Assembly (NCBI RefSeq): GCF_032854445.1 | Contig: NC_088303.1 | Location: forward strand, 16,563,501 to 16,627,500 | Origin: Liolophura sinensis | Lineage: Eukaryota > Mollusca > Polyplacophora > Chitonida > Chitonidae | Reading direction: 5' to 3' | Length of the DNA stretch: 64,000 nt | Shown: piece after piece, positions 1 through 11,886 of the stretch | Layout: each line of letters opens with the position of its first letter | Numbering within the stretch: position 1 is the stretch's first letter | The notes under the pieces: generated by a model | Told to the model about the DNA's origin: nothing | Seen by the model: only the letters and a program-made list of their open reading frames with translations | Database searches by the model: none | Position numbers and translations under genes: made by a program

Positions 1-2
1 AA

Positions 3-569
3 CTTAGTGTCAGTGAAACAATAGTTGATCTTACGGTCACCATTAACAAAAATATACGCGTGCATTTAATCCCAGCCGTTGATTTAGGATGCTCACGCCC
101 ATTTGCTGTGGCATGGACTTATTGGTTTGATGCGCATGCGCAGTCTGATGTCAAATGGCGTTTGTGCCACTGGCAAGCAGAGAACGACATGTTGAATAAA
201 ATGGACATGGCCGACAGAGGAATCCGTAAGAAAGCCTTGGTGATTCTTAAGGCGATTGTCTCTATTGACGAGAAGTTAAGAGGCATTCCATCCTACCACC
301 TAAAGACTGTAATGCTGCATAGTTTTGATTCGGAAGTGGACACTACTCCGAGATGGCAGCGGAACTCTCTTGAGGACAGCTTCCGGTGTCTTATGAATTC
401 TTTTAAAAACTACCTGGGTCGCAAAACCCTCCCACATTTCTTTTTTCACGAGGTGAACATGTTTGCTAACATCTCGGACAGGACTATTTCTCAAGCCAGA
501 TGGCGAATTACTCAGCTGCTAACGCGAAATGAAGAATTAATTCGGGTTCTAAATTGGCGGCCAGGCTAG
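3..569 (+). CDS. Mab-21/cGAS-like protein, C-terminal part (5' end outside window)
   Basis: The reading frame is open from the window edge to a TAG at 567-569, giving 188 residues with no start in view. The motif IRVHLIPA (residues 18-25) matches the nucleotidyltransferase strand that is usually V-D-L-x-P-A in Mab-21/cGAS proteins. It is followed by WRLCHWQAE, a C-x-K/R-like helical region, SYHLKTVMLH and LPHFFFHEVNMF, the usual order of the Mab-21 C-terminal helical lobe. Family knowledge: cGAS-like receptors make cyclic dinucleotides on sensing nucleic acid, and the family is expanded in molluscs; other members are inactive. Here His21 (codon 63-65) stands where the third metal-binding Asp is expected, so this copy may be non-catalytic. 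It could also be an ITPRIP- or TMEM102-like branch. The domain call is firm; the receptor role is inference. Confidence 0.8.
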   Translation, partial: LSVSETIVDLTVTINKNIRVHLIPAVDLGCSRPFAVAWTYWFDAHAQSDVKWRLCHWQAENDMLNKMDMADRGIRKKALVILKAIVSIDEKLRGIPSYHLKTVMLHSFDSEVDTTPRWQRNSLEDSFRCLMNSFKNYLGRKTLPHFFFHEVNMFANISDRTISQARWRITQLLTRNEELIRVLNWRPG

Positions 570-915
570 TTGTAACCATGCACTGATGATACCCCATGAT
601 AGTCGTTAAATCTGTACCTGTTTGTGTCGACAGAGGTTAAATTATTTATGGATTGAATGCAACATAGTTCGATGGATCGTTGCAGACAGTTTTTTTAAAG
701 AGCTATGGTGTCATTTGTTTTACCTGTTAAAATCTTCGGCCAAGATGCTGTTAGCTGAAGACATTATTCTATCATTAAACGAAATTAATGTCAGAGAGGA
801 GAAAGTTCTACGCGTAAGGCAGAATATACAAACTGTTTGACAAATTCATGATCAAGGGGTGTCGTTATATTACTATTCACCTGTCGTCTTTTGTGCCACG
901 TGTATTTTAAAAATG
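570..915. other. Intergenic, no supported feature
   Basis: AT-rich sequence downstream of the Mab-21 stop. A 72-codon open frame at 622-840 has no recognisable motif and is not called. Confidence 0.5.
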
Positions 916-1036
916 CTGCGGATGATCGATGGTTTCCCCCAAACTCTCTCCGGTTTCATCCAAGCATAATGTGAATTGTATAAGTGAAATATTCTTGAGT
1001 ACGGCGTGAAACACCAATCAAATAAATAAAAAAAAA
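916..1036 (+). repeat. SINE family A, 3' half
   Basis: Begins with CTGCGGATG and runs through TAAGTGAAATATTCTTGAGT and an (AAAT)n/A-rich tail, matching the 3' half of the full-length tRNA-derived SINE at 34151. The tRNA-like head is missing. Confidence 0.85.
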
Positions 1037-1322
1037 TTAACAATATGTATAGGGTCTATGAAGTCATTGGAATATGAAAGACTACAGACTTTATGACCAG
1101 AGCAGCGATGATAGCAATATACATGTAGTAATACCTGGTGAAACGTGTAAAACTGGAGACACGTTTAATCACCAGTCATAACTTAAACTCCTTTCCTCGT
1201 TTGGCACCAAGGAGTTAGTATAACTGCAAAATTATCTTTCTGTGCTTTGTTTCTTTCTTTGTTTTTAGCATTGCTTTCATCATAATTTCGGTTGTCGGAT
1301 ATATGGATAGTTTTACCTTACT

Positions 1323-1560
1323 GGTGGGCCCTGTGCTGAGACGTTTGAAGCGCTGGTTTACTGCGACTATACGTGTTCGAATCCAGATCTCGCTACATCC
1401 TTCGGGGCTTGAGGTCTGAAGGTTTGTCAGATACCTAGCGAAGGTCTGTGGTTTTCTCCTGGCCGCCTCCGCCCATAAACCCGACCACCGTCATATAAAT
1501 GAATAACACTGGAGTCAACCAGCTTTAAACCCCAATCAACCAATCAATCAATCAATCAAT
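1323..1560 (+). repeat. tRNA-derived SINE, divergent family, with (AATC)n tail
   Basis: A tRNA-like head with a B-box-like GTGTTCGAATCC is followed by a body with GCCGCCTCCGCCCATAAACC and CACCGTCATATAAATGAA. It ends in CCAATCAACCAATCAATCAA. The body is distantly similar to family A. Confidence 0.65.
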
Positions 1561-1614
1561 CTGCCTTACTGAAACAGCCTATCAAGTGGTAGAATAGCGT
1601 CAGTAGGCGCACCA

Positions 1615-1615
<1 letters not shown>

Positions 1616-1686
<71 letters not shown>
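1616..1686. repeat. (TA)n microsatellite, 71 bp
   Basis: Uninterrupted TA dinucleotides. Open frames through it encode only I/Y repeats and are not genes. Confidence 0.98.
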
Positions 1687-1688
<2 letters not shown>

Positions 1689-4432
1689 GGCTATTCCATT
1701 TTAGAACGGACGCCAAACACGCAGGAAAGCACTTGGTAAGATTGCTTATTTCGAGGCCTTTTGCATGGGCATGACCCGCATTGCGTACAAAGCTACAGAG
1801 TTGATTTTCAAACAATGGAAATCATGTAGAAGAAACTACTTAAGGATATTCTGCGGTTTTGATCACTAATAACATTCCGGTACTTGGAATAAAAGCATGT
1901 TCCATGTATCAGTTCAATAGTTATTTGTCATCATCGAAACTTGTTTCCAGTAGTTGCGTTTAATTCACTCTGTGTTTATCTTATGGATCGAAAGGGCATT
2001 CTTGTATAGTGTTTTGTGCTTTGGAAAGTCAAATGGTCATTGTTGTATCATTGTTCGGTCTCAAAGGCGTCCAGGTAACCTCCACACATCCGGTCCGTCT
2101 TCAACATGAAACTTTGCCCCGGTAAACAGTGCATTCAACATTTCGGCACACTGACAAGGACTTGGTAGCAATGTGTTTAGTGAGGGGTCACACAATAGTT
2201 GACTGTGCTATAAATTACCTATTACATAAATTACATATATATGTGAAGTATTCGTGAGTGCAGCGATAAACCCCTATTAAGATTAAGTGACAAGAATATA
2301 TTTTTAATTGAAATTTGATTGCGTTGCTAATAATATTTTACGATGTGCGAAGAAACGTCGGGCGATTACCCGATAAACCTCGAGGCAAAACGCCGTTGTG
2401 AATCCTGCGGGAGCTGGACTTGAACCCAAGATTTGAACCCACTATATGTCATTGGTGAAAGACTAGACGTCTTCCGTAGCAACCCAACAGACCACAAATC
2501 GTCATCCTCACTTCATCTGACAATGGCAAAAGCATATTATAGCAGGAACATTTTAAGAAAAAAATAAGCAATAATGTTGGAATGAGTTTTCATGCTGTTC
2601 ATACTTGCATTCCTCCATCTCAAATTGGACATAATATAGAAGAAAGTCGGGGTGTGAAAAAGGCGCCATCTTGAACTTTATTCACGATTTGGTGTGGATG
2701 GATTTCGAGGGTTCAGCCGTGTGGAAAGGAAAGAGCAATAAAGATCTAGTCATGTTGGCGCCGGACAATCCATAAACTTGAAAACTTAATATACGAGGAA
2801 AGTATTTATGAAGGCCATTATGGTCTCAGTGTCGTGATATTCATTTTCTGTGGTCCCTTTCTAATAACACCTATAGCGATTTCAAAAGGCCATTACAATA
2901 GCTTTACTGGCCGTCTTGTCAAATGTCCCTGTACTTTATTTGAAGACGCCTTGGCTGTTTTATCGAATACTTCCGCTGATCAAGTACAATTAAGCCCTGC
3001 TTCATGTACTCTCGCATAAGTCTCTTTTTTATTGGCAACGTCTGATATCAAGATACGCCTCGCAGTGTTTGTTAAAATGTTAGAAATAGAACATCAAACA
3101 AAAAACATTTAAATGTGTGATCTTGATTTTTCATGCCAACGTGACAAATGTTATATAAAGATGTTCTAAACATGACTCTCGTATTCCCAGGTCTGACTAG
3201 GATCAAAGCCATGGCTGAACGACTGTTCGATAATATTTCATTATCCTTTCAAGAGCTCTTCTATCATAACACGATTCGCGGCCCCGGCAAATAAACTGTA
3301 TTTTTGGACAATACCAAGTATTGAATTAAATCGTGCGACGTCTCCATTTTTTTAGCGATGGGAATTGGTAGTACGATTTTCATTTCCTTTTTAACCTTTT
3401 GCTTCCAAGCTAATATCACAAAAGTTCAAGTCATTGAATACTGTTTATGTACAGTCCAGATGGGATGCCTTTCTGTGTTGCTTGCTTAATGGTGGTTATT
3501 GATGTTGGTGAGTGTGGGATGTTTTGTTGGACGGCTGATTGGGTGCCTTGTCTTGAACCCAGTTGGAACAGACAAGATATCTGGAGTAAGCCAGCTAGAC
3601 TTATACATAGACCACGACTTGTTCTGCTGGGAGGGGATTTTGTCATGGAAATAGGCCTATGCTGGACTTCAGAATTATATACATAAATTGAATATGGGTA
3701 CAAAACATTATGGGACAGATCAGCTACAAGAAAGAAATCTATGGTCATTTTGCATCCTGTGCACTATTGGTACTTACTGAACATTCAAAAACAACCGAAT
3801 CCACAACTGGCAATACAAAATTAGTCTTGGAATAATAATGTTCCAAAAACTTTCTCCTTAAGTTGTACACACTCTCAGAAAATTTAGATGTAAGTTTTTT
3901 TTTCAAAATATAGAACTTTCGTTTTAGTTAGGTCCGATAATGATCTATTTTAAGATCTATCATACCCGGAAGAGAAAATGAAAGACTAATTCAAAGAAAG
4001 AAATCATTTATAACTGGTTAAATAGATGATACATCGCCCTGCCTGACAGAAACATTTATCTGAAATTATTATTGGCTTTAAGAGCCTTTGTTCAGAAACA
4101 GTTTTTCTCACTGAGACTATTCATGCGGGATTGGAGACAAAAAGAACTTGTTCCCTCGTCGCTGTTTTTTTTTTTTTTCAAGGTAGAGATATCTTACACA
4201 AGTTGCCCATTTGTGGCTTGTGCGTCAGATCATGTCGTGTCATCAGTGGCTTGCGTCGTGGTGAAACTAGCCTCCAGTACAACGGTTCACAGTATTTGTT
4301 AGGCATAAGGAGTGGGGGCGATTCGTGACATAGCGTTCCGCACGAATCTTGTGTTGAAAGGTTGGAACGTTTCGTGTTAAGACTAGTCTCCCAGCATGTG
4401 CCCGCCACCAATCGGTCTTTGTCCTCTTTCAG
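1687..4432. other. Intergenic stretch upstream of the first phosphatase block
   Basis: No coding exon could be recognised. The expected upstream exons of a purple acid phosphatase (signal peptide, GDxG, GDxxY and GNHE motifs) were looked for and not found. A tRNA-like segment on the minus strand at about 2395-2510 (B-box-like GGGTTCAAATC) may be an old SINE. Open frames on both strands at 3431-3748 overlap each other and lack motifs. A T-tract lies at about 4166-4180. Confidence 0.4.
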
Positions 4433-6358
4433 AAGTCGCCCAAGACACGTTTGTTCACTACCGTTACCGATTTTCCACCCCTACGACAGGCTGGCCCATT
4501 CCGTTGAAAAACATGTGGTACAGCATCGATATTGGACCAGTACATTTGATCAGGTGGGTGATAGGACTTCCTAACTCGCACGTTTTTCTTTTCCATGACC
4601 ATTTCTTAAAGTACTTCTTTTTCACTTTTATTAATGTTTTGAACGCAGTATCTCTTATTTTACCTTACGAAAATTTCCCTAACAAATTTCCCACCTCTTT
4701 CAGCTACAACACTGAAGTGTTCAATATGACAGACAAGCAGTATATCGCCCTTCAGCATGACTGGCTGGTCAGCGATCTCCAGATGGCCAAAGAGAACCGA
4801 GAAACTGTGCCTTGGATTGTCGCGTTTGCTCACAAGCCCTTCTATTGCTCAAATTCCAACGCACACGACTGCACCCGAGAAAACTCAGTCGTTCGAAAAA
4901 AGTAAGCCACGCTTTTTTTAATGTTTTAGAAAATTCCTTACGATTCCCAGGGTTTATTTTATTATAACTATAAACGTTTGAGTTTCCATAAATGGTATCT
5001 AATATTCGTCATTTATCTTATCATTCCCTCTGGCCGCTAGGTATCTGAAGTGCACCAAAGTGTTGCTTTATAAGCACTAGTGCAATCTTGTAGGTAAAGA
5101 GGCAAACTGTCGTACTGACTAGATTTGTTTGCAATAGATCCTGCCAATAATTTTGAGACAAATCTGACAAATGCTAAGTATATTTCTGACGTTGTCCACG
5201 TATATAGTTCCCATTGAATATCATCCTTGTTTCACATCACCTAAGTGCAGTATTGAGTTTTGTACTGTTTTTGTTCATTCCACAGTTTGGAAGACCTATT
5301 TTTCCAGTATTCCGTGGATTTGATCTTGAACGGTCAACAGCATTCTTATGAACGCCTATGGCCGACGTACAAAGGAACTGTTCACGCCGACAACTACACG
5401 GACCCCACTGCGCCCGTCTCCATCATCAGTGGTACTGCCGGTGGTTCCCAGGGAGTAGACCCCATGGAACGCCAACCAGGTAACTTAAAAAACAAGACAT
5501 GGTAGAAGTGTAGAATGGCGCAGATCCTATGATAATTCAGTCACAAAACAAATTTTTGTTACTTTCATGAATAATTGATATTACTAATTAATAATTAATA
5601 ACTATATATATAAATCCATGGTCGCATGTTCCTAAATATTTGTATCTATTAACGTGCATTGTACATGAAAGCTTTCGTCTGACGTATCCCACAGTGTTAC
5701 ATTTGGAACATTGTTGCAAATACGTATTTACGACAGTATTCTATGACAAATATGCGTTCAAGTGTTGTACACAGGTTGCCAAAGTTCATAAAAGTACAAT
5801 TTTCTTTTTACCTGGCTAGGTGTTTGGACAGCAGTCCGCATAGGAAACGATTCCATGAACAGCTACGGTGTTCTTTCTGTGGTCAACGAAACCCACTTAC
5901 ACTGGGAGCAGATCTCTGGCGTGGATGACAAGAAATTAGACTCCTTCTGGATCTCACAGGGCCGTCATGGCGGCTTTGTTACGGTGTCTCCCGATGAACA
6001 TAGTGAGACAAACGACGGATCAAATCCATCAGTTCATGAAACTCACAACACCTTCTCACAACAGGCTACAAAAGTCGTCCAACATGTGAAAGAAATCATA
6101 AAATCCAACAAACCAGTAGCAATAGGCGTGGCTTCCACCGTTTCCGTGTTACTTTTGATTGGCTGTCTGTATGTGATTGTCCGGTGTCGTCGGCGCAAGT
6201 CGTCTCCAAGGAGGTGGGAGAAGTTAGACTATGACAAGAGTTTTTACTCTGACGTCAAGACTGCAGAGGATGATTTCTCCTGCGACGAGACGGAAATACA
6301 CTTGGATGGCAATGGCACTATGCCGACATCAAAGCTGCTAAGCAAAAGTACAGTGTAG
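4433..6358 (+). CDS. Purple acid phosphatase (ACP7-like), last four exons, copy 1
   Basis: Four exons: 4433-4553, 4704-4901, 5286-5479 and 5820-6358 (TAG), each with AG/GT borders and compatible phases. Exon 1 resembles the segment after GNHE (HYRYRFS, MWYSIDIGPVHL). Exon 2 has the metal motif W-I-V-A-F-A-H-K-P-F-Y-C. Exon 3 has the HSYERLWPTYKG block, and exon 4 ends the metallophosphatase domain. Exon 4 also adds a membrane helix (VAIGVASTVSVLLLIGCLYV), a basic stop-transfer run and a short cytoplasmic tail with DYDKSFYSDV, so the product would be a type I membrane ectoenzyme. Family knowledge: a dinuclear Fe/Zn or Fe/Mn centre hydrolyses phosphomonoesters. Oddity: the final metal motif, usually GHxH, reads GQQH, losing one ligand. 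No 5' exons were seen, so this is an incomplete gene, a 3' cassette, or a gene whose start is far away. Confidence 0.85.
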
Positions 6359-8299
6359 CGTTTGAACTGACCTAGACTTTACACTGTCATAGTTCTGATA
6401 AACTCGTGTTTGAAGTGAGCCGATAGAGCTCAGGAAGAATCACCCAAGTGCCGATGTTCTACTGGTTGTATGTATCATCAGAAGATCATTATCACTAATG
6501 GAGCAACTCTCTATTACTAAAGCTGAACCGTACTGTGGACAAACAGAAACAACTCGTGTAACAATAATATAATGTACTTTGCGATTCTCAGTTAGGAATG
6601 CACTGATGTGAAGGAAAGATTGCGTACGTTTTCCATGATGAATTTAATTATCCTGGCCATACATCAAGCCATTTCCCAACATGCATCAGTTATTTATGTG
6701 CATTCTGTCTGATAAAGCTGTGTAGAACGTCACACAACGAATTAAAGGGATACAGAATCGTTTCTAATTGGCTGGTGTGAGAGATAGGCAGGTCAAGACC
6801 TAACCTGAATTTATATTCAAACGTTGCTACAAATGGAGAATTTAACCCAGGAAATCTTATTTCCACTGTCAACCAATCAAGACCGACTCTGTATCCATTT
6901 AAATGAGAACTTAGGGTGGCAGTGCGGTTCAGCTGGCGTAATGGAGAGTTGCTTACTTCGAGTTCATGAACTCATATTGTACAGAAGCCTCCACAAAAGT
7001 GTGTAGTTCATTGTGGTGTCTTATCAGTGATATCCAACTGCATTTAGCCTTTGTTGAATATATGGATGCATTTTGGCAATTATGAACGCTGGTGCTCATC
7101 AATAGTACCAATCTGGTGTGATTTTAGATGCCAAGCTTTTTTTTAATTGATTAGAATCAGAACACCGTATTTATAACGACACTGAAGGCACCACGAATAA
7201 AACCAGGGTTCTCTTTCAGAATACTTTGCCGATCAATTGTTATTTAAGTTATTTATTTATCTTGTTTAAAGGAGTTGTCTGGAAGTTTGAAATAGTACAA
7301 AGCTACGTGATTGAGGAGAAAAGCTTTGTCAACTCGATTCACGAAAGTTTTGTGAATGTGGGCCCAGGTTGTGCCACTGTAAATACCTCCGCGACGTATG
7401 GTGGATTTTGATGTATGTATACATGTCTGAAATAGCCTTAGAATTTATTGTCATTATTTTCAAAATTGGTCACCAAATCTTTTAAAAGTGCAATATTTAG
7501 CTGCGTATTTGTTTTTGTTTTTATTTGCGTTTCGTCAGATAGGAAATTGCAGATTCCGGGTTATCCTTAAAAGGCAAAACACTTGAGGCTAATTTGTATA
7601 GTGTTCGATAGGTCACATGTTTGTATGATGAAAATCGCCTTTTAAATTACGACACTGAATTAGAACACAATATGCATGCTGGAAGTTAGCCGGTGGGTAT
7701 TTTCGATTGTATGTCGGATAAAGTAGTCCAGGCTTTAGACGGGGTTGAATTACTGCTTGTGGAATGGCCTGTGATAACTGATAATTTATGACAGTTGCTA
7801 TCTCACAGCTTTTTTTTTACGAGGATTCTTACCTGTAAACAGTTTTGATATATGACGCTTTCATTTAATCATATGGTGGAAGGATTTAGTGTTGTATATA
7901 TGGTAAGGTGGTTGGGCTAGAATTTGGTCGTAGTCCTGTAGATTATTAGGCAGTTCTTCGTGTAACCTGATCCTTCAAATTATTTTCGTTTATCATTTGA
8001 GATTTGTATATTAACAAAGAGAAAGTTTGTCTTCCCAGGATCTGGTGCTTATAATATTTACAAAGCTTGTTCAGAACTGTTTACACATTTCATTTATTCA
8101 CAGGGACAGCGATTTTACAATGTTCCTAGAGTATATCGTGTACCGTTAGGGATATTCATGTTAAAGCCTCTTTTATTTATCTTCTGAAAGTCATTCATTC
8201 GCATTGCATATTAGAAAAGGTTAACGCTTTTGGAGGTGTTAACTTTAAGAGAGTGCTGTATGCATATGGTTCTAGGCCTGTAATGTGCAGTATGGGTAC
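6359..8299. other. Possible 3' UTR of phosphatase copy 1, then intergenic
   Basis: A candidate poly(A) signal AATAAA sits at 7196-7201 and an ATTAAA near 6740. No coding exon or SINE was recognised. Confidence 0.35.
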
Positions 8300-8610
8300 T
8301 GCTTCACTTTATCCTATCCCTCACGTTCCTCGTATCCCTAACTTTCCTTGTATCCCTAACTTTCTCTTATACCTCACCTTATCTTATGTCTCACCTTATC
8401 CTATCTCTCACTTTCTGCTATCCCTCATTTTCTCCTATCCCTCACGTTCTTTGTATCCCTACCTTTCTCATATATCTCACTTTCTCGTATATCTCACTGT
8501 CTCGTAAACCGCACTGTCTCCTATATGTCACGTTCCTTGCACTCTCTTTATGTCTCACTTTTTCCTATACTTTACGTTCCTTGTATCCCTCACTCTCTTT
8601 TGCCTCACTT
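8300..8610. repeat. Degenerate pyrimidine-rich minisatellite
   Basis: Irregular repeats of roughly 15-20 bp built on CTCACTTTCTCCTATCC and CCTTGTATCCCTAAC variants. The top strand is almost purely C/T plus A, so it could adopt unusual DNA structure. Open frames through it are composition artefacts. Confidence 0.8.
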
Positions 8611-8777
8611 TCTTTTTCTAATTTTGAAATTGAAATCTGAACACGAATCTTTCTTCATTTGTCACTATGAATGAAGGAAGACATATTGGCGTATACCTTA
8701 CGATGTGTAAAAGATTTTTAAGTCAATGACTAATTATCTGTGACCGTCTCTGTACAGCTGCGCCCGTAAAGCAATGA

Positions 8778-9135
8778 GGTGTTTGTAAAGCAATGACACA
8801 TTCCACAAGAATTTCAACGTAATAACAGAGAATGATGTGTGCCTGTAAAGCAATGATATAATCCACAAGAATTGCAACGTAATAGCAGAGAATGGTGTGT
8901 GCTTGCAAAGCAATGACATAATCCACAAAAAATTGCAACGTAATTGCAGAGAATGATGTGTGCTTGTAAAGCAATGACATAATCCACAAGAATTGCAACG
9001 TAATTGCAGAGAATGGTGTATGCTTGTAAAGCAATGACATAATCCACAAGAATACAACATAATAGCAGAGAATGATGTGTGCTTGTAAAGCAATGACATA
9101 ATCCACAAGAATTACGTCATGGCAAAGAATGGTGT
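8778..9135. repeat. ~60-bp tandem repeat, six copies
   Basis: AAGCAATGA recurs at 8788, 8848, 8908, 8969, 9029 and 9088, giving a 59-61 bp period. Each unit contains CATAATCCACAAGAATTG and GAGAATGRTGTGTGC. Because the period is a multiple of three and lacks stops, several minus-strand frames stay open together, which is not evidence of coding. Confidence 0.95.
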
Positions 9136-9778
9136 GTTTTTACACATCTTGGGGCCGACATATTATAAGGCGGGTGTTCCCATTACTTTATATCTTGTTG
9201 CATGTTATTTTTTATCATCTGTATACTTGAGTTGAATGTGCAAACTAAAAACCGTGTTGTTAGCTTCAGCACAAATCGGACCATAAATCATTTTTTGAGT
9301 CATGTATGATAGTACTGCTTTTTTCATTTTTGTTATTGTTGTTGACTGATTTTCACGTAGTTACAGTATTGCACGTGAGATTACACGTGGTCACGTGGTT
9401 AGCATGCAGTCTTCCCATTCATACCAATTTCAGTCTGTAAGGACTAAAGCTATAGGATACTAGCTTAAGTATAGGTCATACACTGTGACTTTGTCAATAT
9501 TCTGTTTTCACATATAGCGGTAACATCTCTTTTATGCTATGCTTTTTGTAAAAAAAAAGGAATGAAAGAGTAATAAATCAGCTATGAAGCGAAATTGTGT
9601 GCATGCATGGTTATTGATTTCTAGACCTAGAGTTTTTATAACCTCAAAGTTCCTGGGCAGTATATACAGGAGATTTGGACAAAGTTGATGCATAAATGGC
9701 TAGTGAATCTAAGCGTGAAGATTTCAACATTCATAAACCATGAAAGGGCGTTACAGGGACCCGGCTTACAGAGTTGTC
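9136..9778. other. Intergenic, nothing recognised
   Basis: AT-rich, no motif-bearing open frame. Confidence 0.4.
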
Positions 9779-9999
9779 GGGAGCCTCCGTGGCCGAGGAG
9801 GTTTGCGTGCCAACGCGGCGCAGTGACCCCTGGGCCTGTCACCAGAATGATCGCTCATGCTAGCCATTACCGCTCATGCTAGCCCCCTCTCCAGTCTGTC
9901 AGTAACGTGCGGGTTCCTCCGGAATCTGACAGATTTCCTTCCACCATAATGCTAGCCGCCTGTGTCGCTACGAGTACGATGTCAAACACCAATCAAATA
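9779..9999 (+). repeat. SINE family A, degraded near full length
   Basis: Starts with a tRNA-like head (GGAGCCTCCGTGGCCGAGGA) and ends with CACCATAATGCTAGCCGCC and ACACCAATCAAATATAAT. The middle is partly rearranged. Confidence 0.75.
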
Positions 10000-11886
10000 T
10001 AATAACTGAATACAAAGTTGTCTCTACCCTGCGTCAGTAGCATTTGTCATCACTACATATATATTCCTTCGCTATATGCTGTCATGGAAGTTACACCAGG
10101 CGCAGTCTGCTTAGTAGAGCCGGCCCCAGGTCGATAATAGCAAAACTTAAAAAAACATTTAGTTTAAAAGTTCCAAATGGAATAAAGACCGGGAAAATAC
10201 TCCACATAGCAAACAAAACTGCTACGATGTGAGGGTGGAACAAGCATTTAAGTGATACAAAGAAAACCAGAAACTCTGAATGAATCCCATAAAGAACTAA
10301 TCAAAATCAGAATACACAAATTACTAAGAAAAATAGCCTAGGTCATATCTGTCTGACTATGTAATGTATTATGTACAAGTACATGCATATGCATCGGCTG
10401 TCAAAACGAAAGACGCTGAAATTCTTTCTCATTTAAAATGGTTCTTACTGATTTCTTCTACTTTACTGTAAATGTTCATTTTAAGTGTCGTACAATGGGT
10501 TTGAGATGAATAGCCGGTCAAAAAAGATTACGTTTTGGCTCGGACAGTAAGCGTGTCCGCGACGTTTTACCAGAGAGGGCAGGTCTACTGCATACCCTTT
10601 AACACATATATGTAATAGGCCGAGGTCACATGTTAAAGAGGGTAAATTATTCCCTGAGGAAGTCTGTATACATTGGGAATCTATTATGAGTGAAAGATAA
10701 GTAATAGCGTTTTATTGGAAGCAATACAATGACAAAATGTGGTATTTTGTGTTACCATAATTGTTAAAAGCATGAAAACTGATATAAATTGTTGCCTCTA
10801 TGTTGTGTTATGTGGGCGATTTTTTTTATTTCTCCGCTTATCAACTTAAAAACGTTTATCATTGCAAACGACAAACTGTATGGTGGGATGCGAATAGACA
10901 AATACATGATTTGGGAGGGCCTATACACCCGCTCATGGAGATAATGGTAGACAACTCTGTCTGAATCTGCTATATGCTGTTCCACTTTCATATTGTCATT
11001 GTATACATGTATATGTATACATGTTTACCGCTGAATAAGGCATTTATACATATAGAGCTACTTATTCGAGCATGAAAAAGGCATCCAGAGGCTTATTTAG
11101 AACTGAGTTAGTTTGTTCAGGAGTGAAAAAAGGAAGAAACATGAGTATAAGGCAAACTTAGATTGGGCAACAACAAGAAATCACTTCAGTGTGATCAGGG
11201 ATTATTATAGACGTCTGTCTTTATCCCAGTTGTATGTAACATTTTACAATGACGCCATAGATACTTCTTTCATTTATTTATGTTTCTCTGAGACAAGCAG
11301 TTCTATATAAGACCCTCGGTCGCTTGGTCTGTAAAATTTTTGACTTTCTGTCTCAAAACATGGGTCATTCACCTTGGGAGAGGCGTGTATGGATGCAAAT
11401 CAACGTGAGATTTTGGCGGCATTTTGCAGCTATTACGCATGTTTGAAGACTGGTCTCTTTCGTTACATCTCAGAGACCACCCATGCACCATATGTATGGC
11501 CCGCAGTGATTTCCACCTGACCACCTTTGATCTGTTTTACTCCAAGCTCCATATAACTGGGTGTTTTATTGGGCTTAAATCTACAATATAAGTAAACTGT
11601 CACACACTATACCAATGCCTGTCTCCACTTTTCTAGCTACGCATCGTCCCAGTGAGAAAATACACCATTATTGGCCCAATGAGAATGGCTTCGGCAGAAG
11701 CCTATAAAAGTGTTAGGTACATACATGCATATTGCTTCGGGTTCTGGTTTTGCGAAGCTAAACATAATTCTGAAGCAGTGTGAAATATTTATTTCTGTGA
11801 CATAGAAAATCAGCTAACGCATCCATGCTGCTATAACATGACAAGGAAATTGATCTGAACTGATCCTTGGTGTATATCTGTTTCAG
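10000..11886. other. Intergenic stretch upstream of the second phosphatase block
   Basis: Searched for the 5' exons of the phosphatase (GDxG, GDxxY, GNHE) without success. A short palindromic ATGTATAC/GTATACAT run lies near 11003-11022. No other feature. Confidence 0.4.

Noticed and set aside
622-840. 72-codon open frame after the Mab-21 stop
   Set aside because: No similarity to Mab-21 or any family I know, and no splice signal linking it to the gene.
3431-3748. Overlapping open frames on both strands (105 and 79 codons)
   Set aside because: No motif, no splice context, and mutual antisense overlap.
8723-9108. Several overlapping minus-strand open frames of 77-127 codons
   Set aside because: They lie wholly in a 60-bp tandem repeat without stops, and all frames read the same 20-residue cycle.
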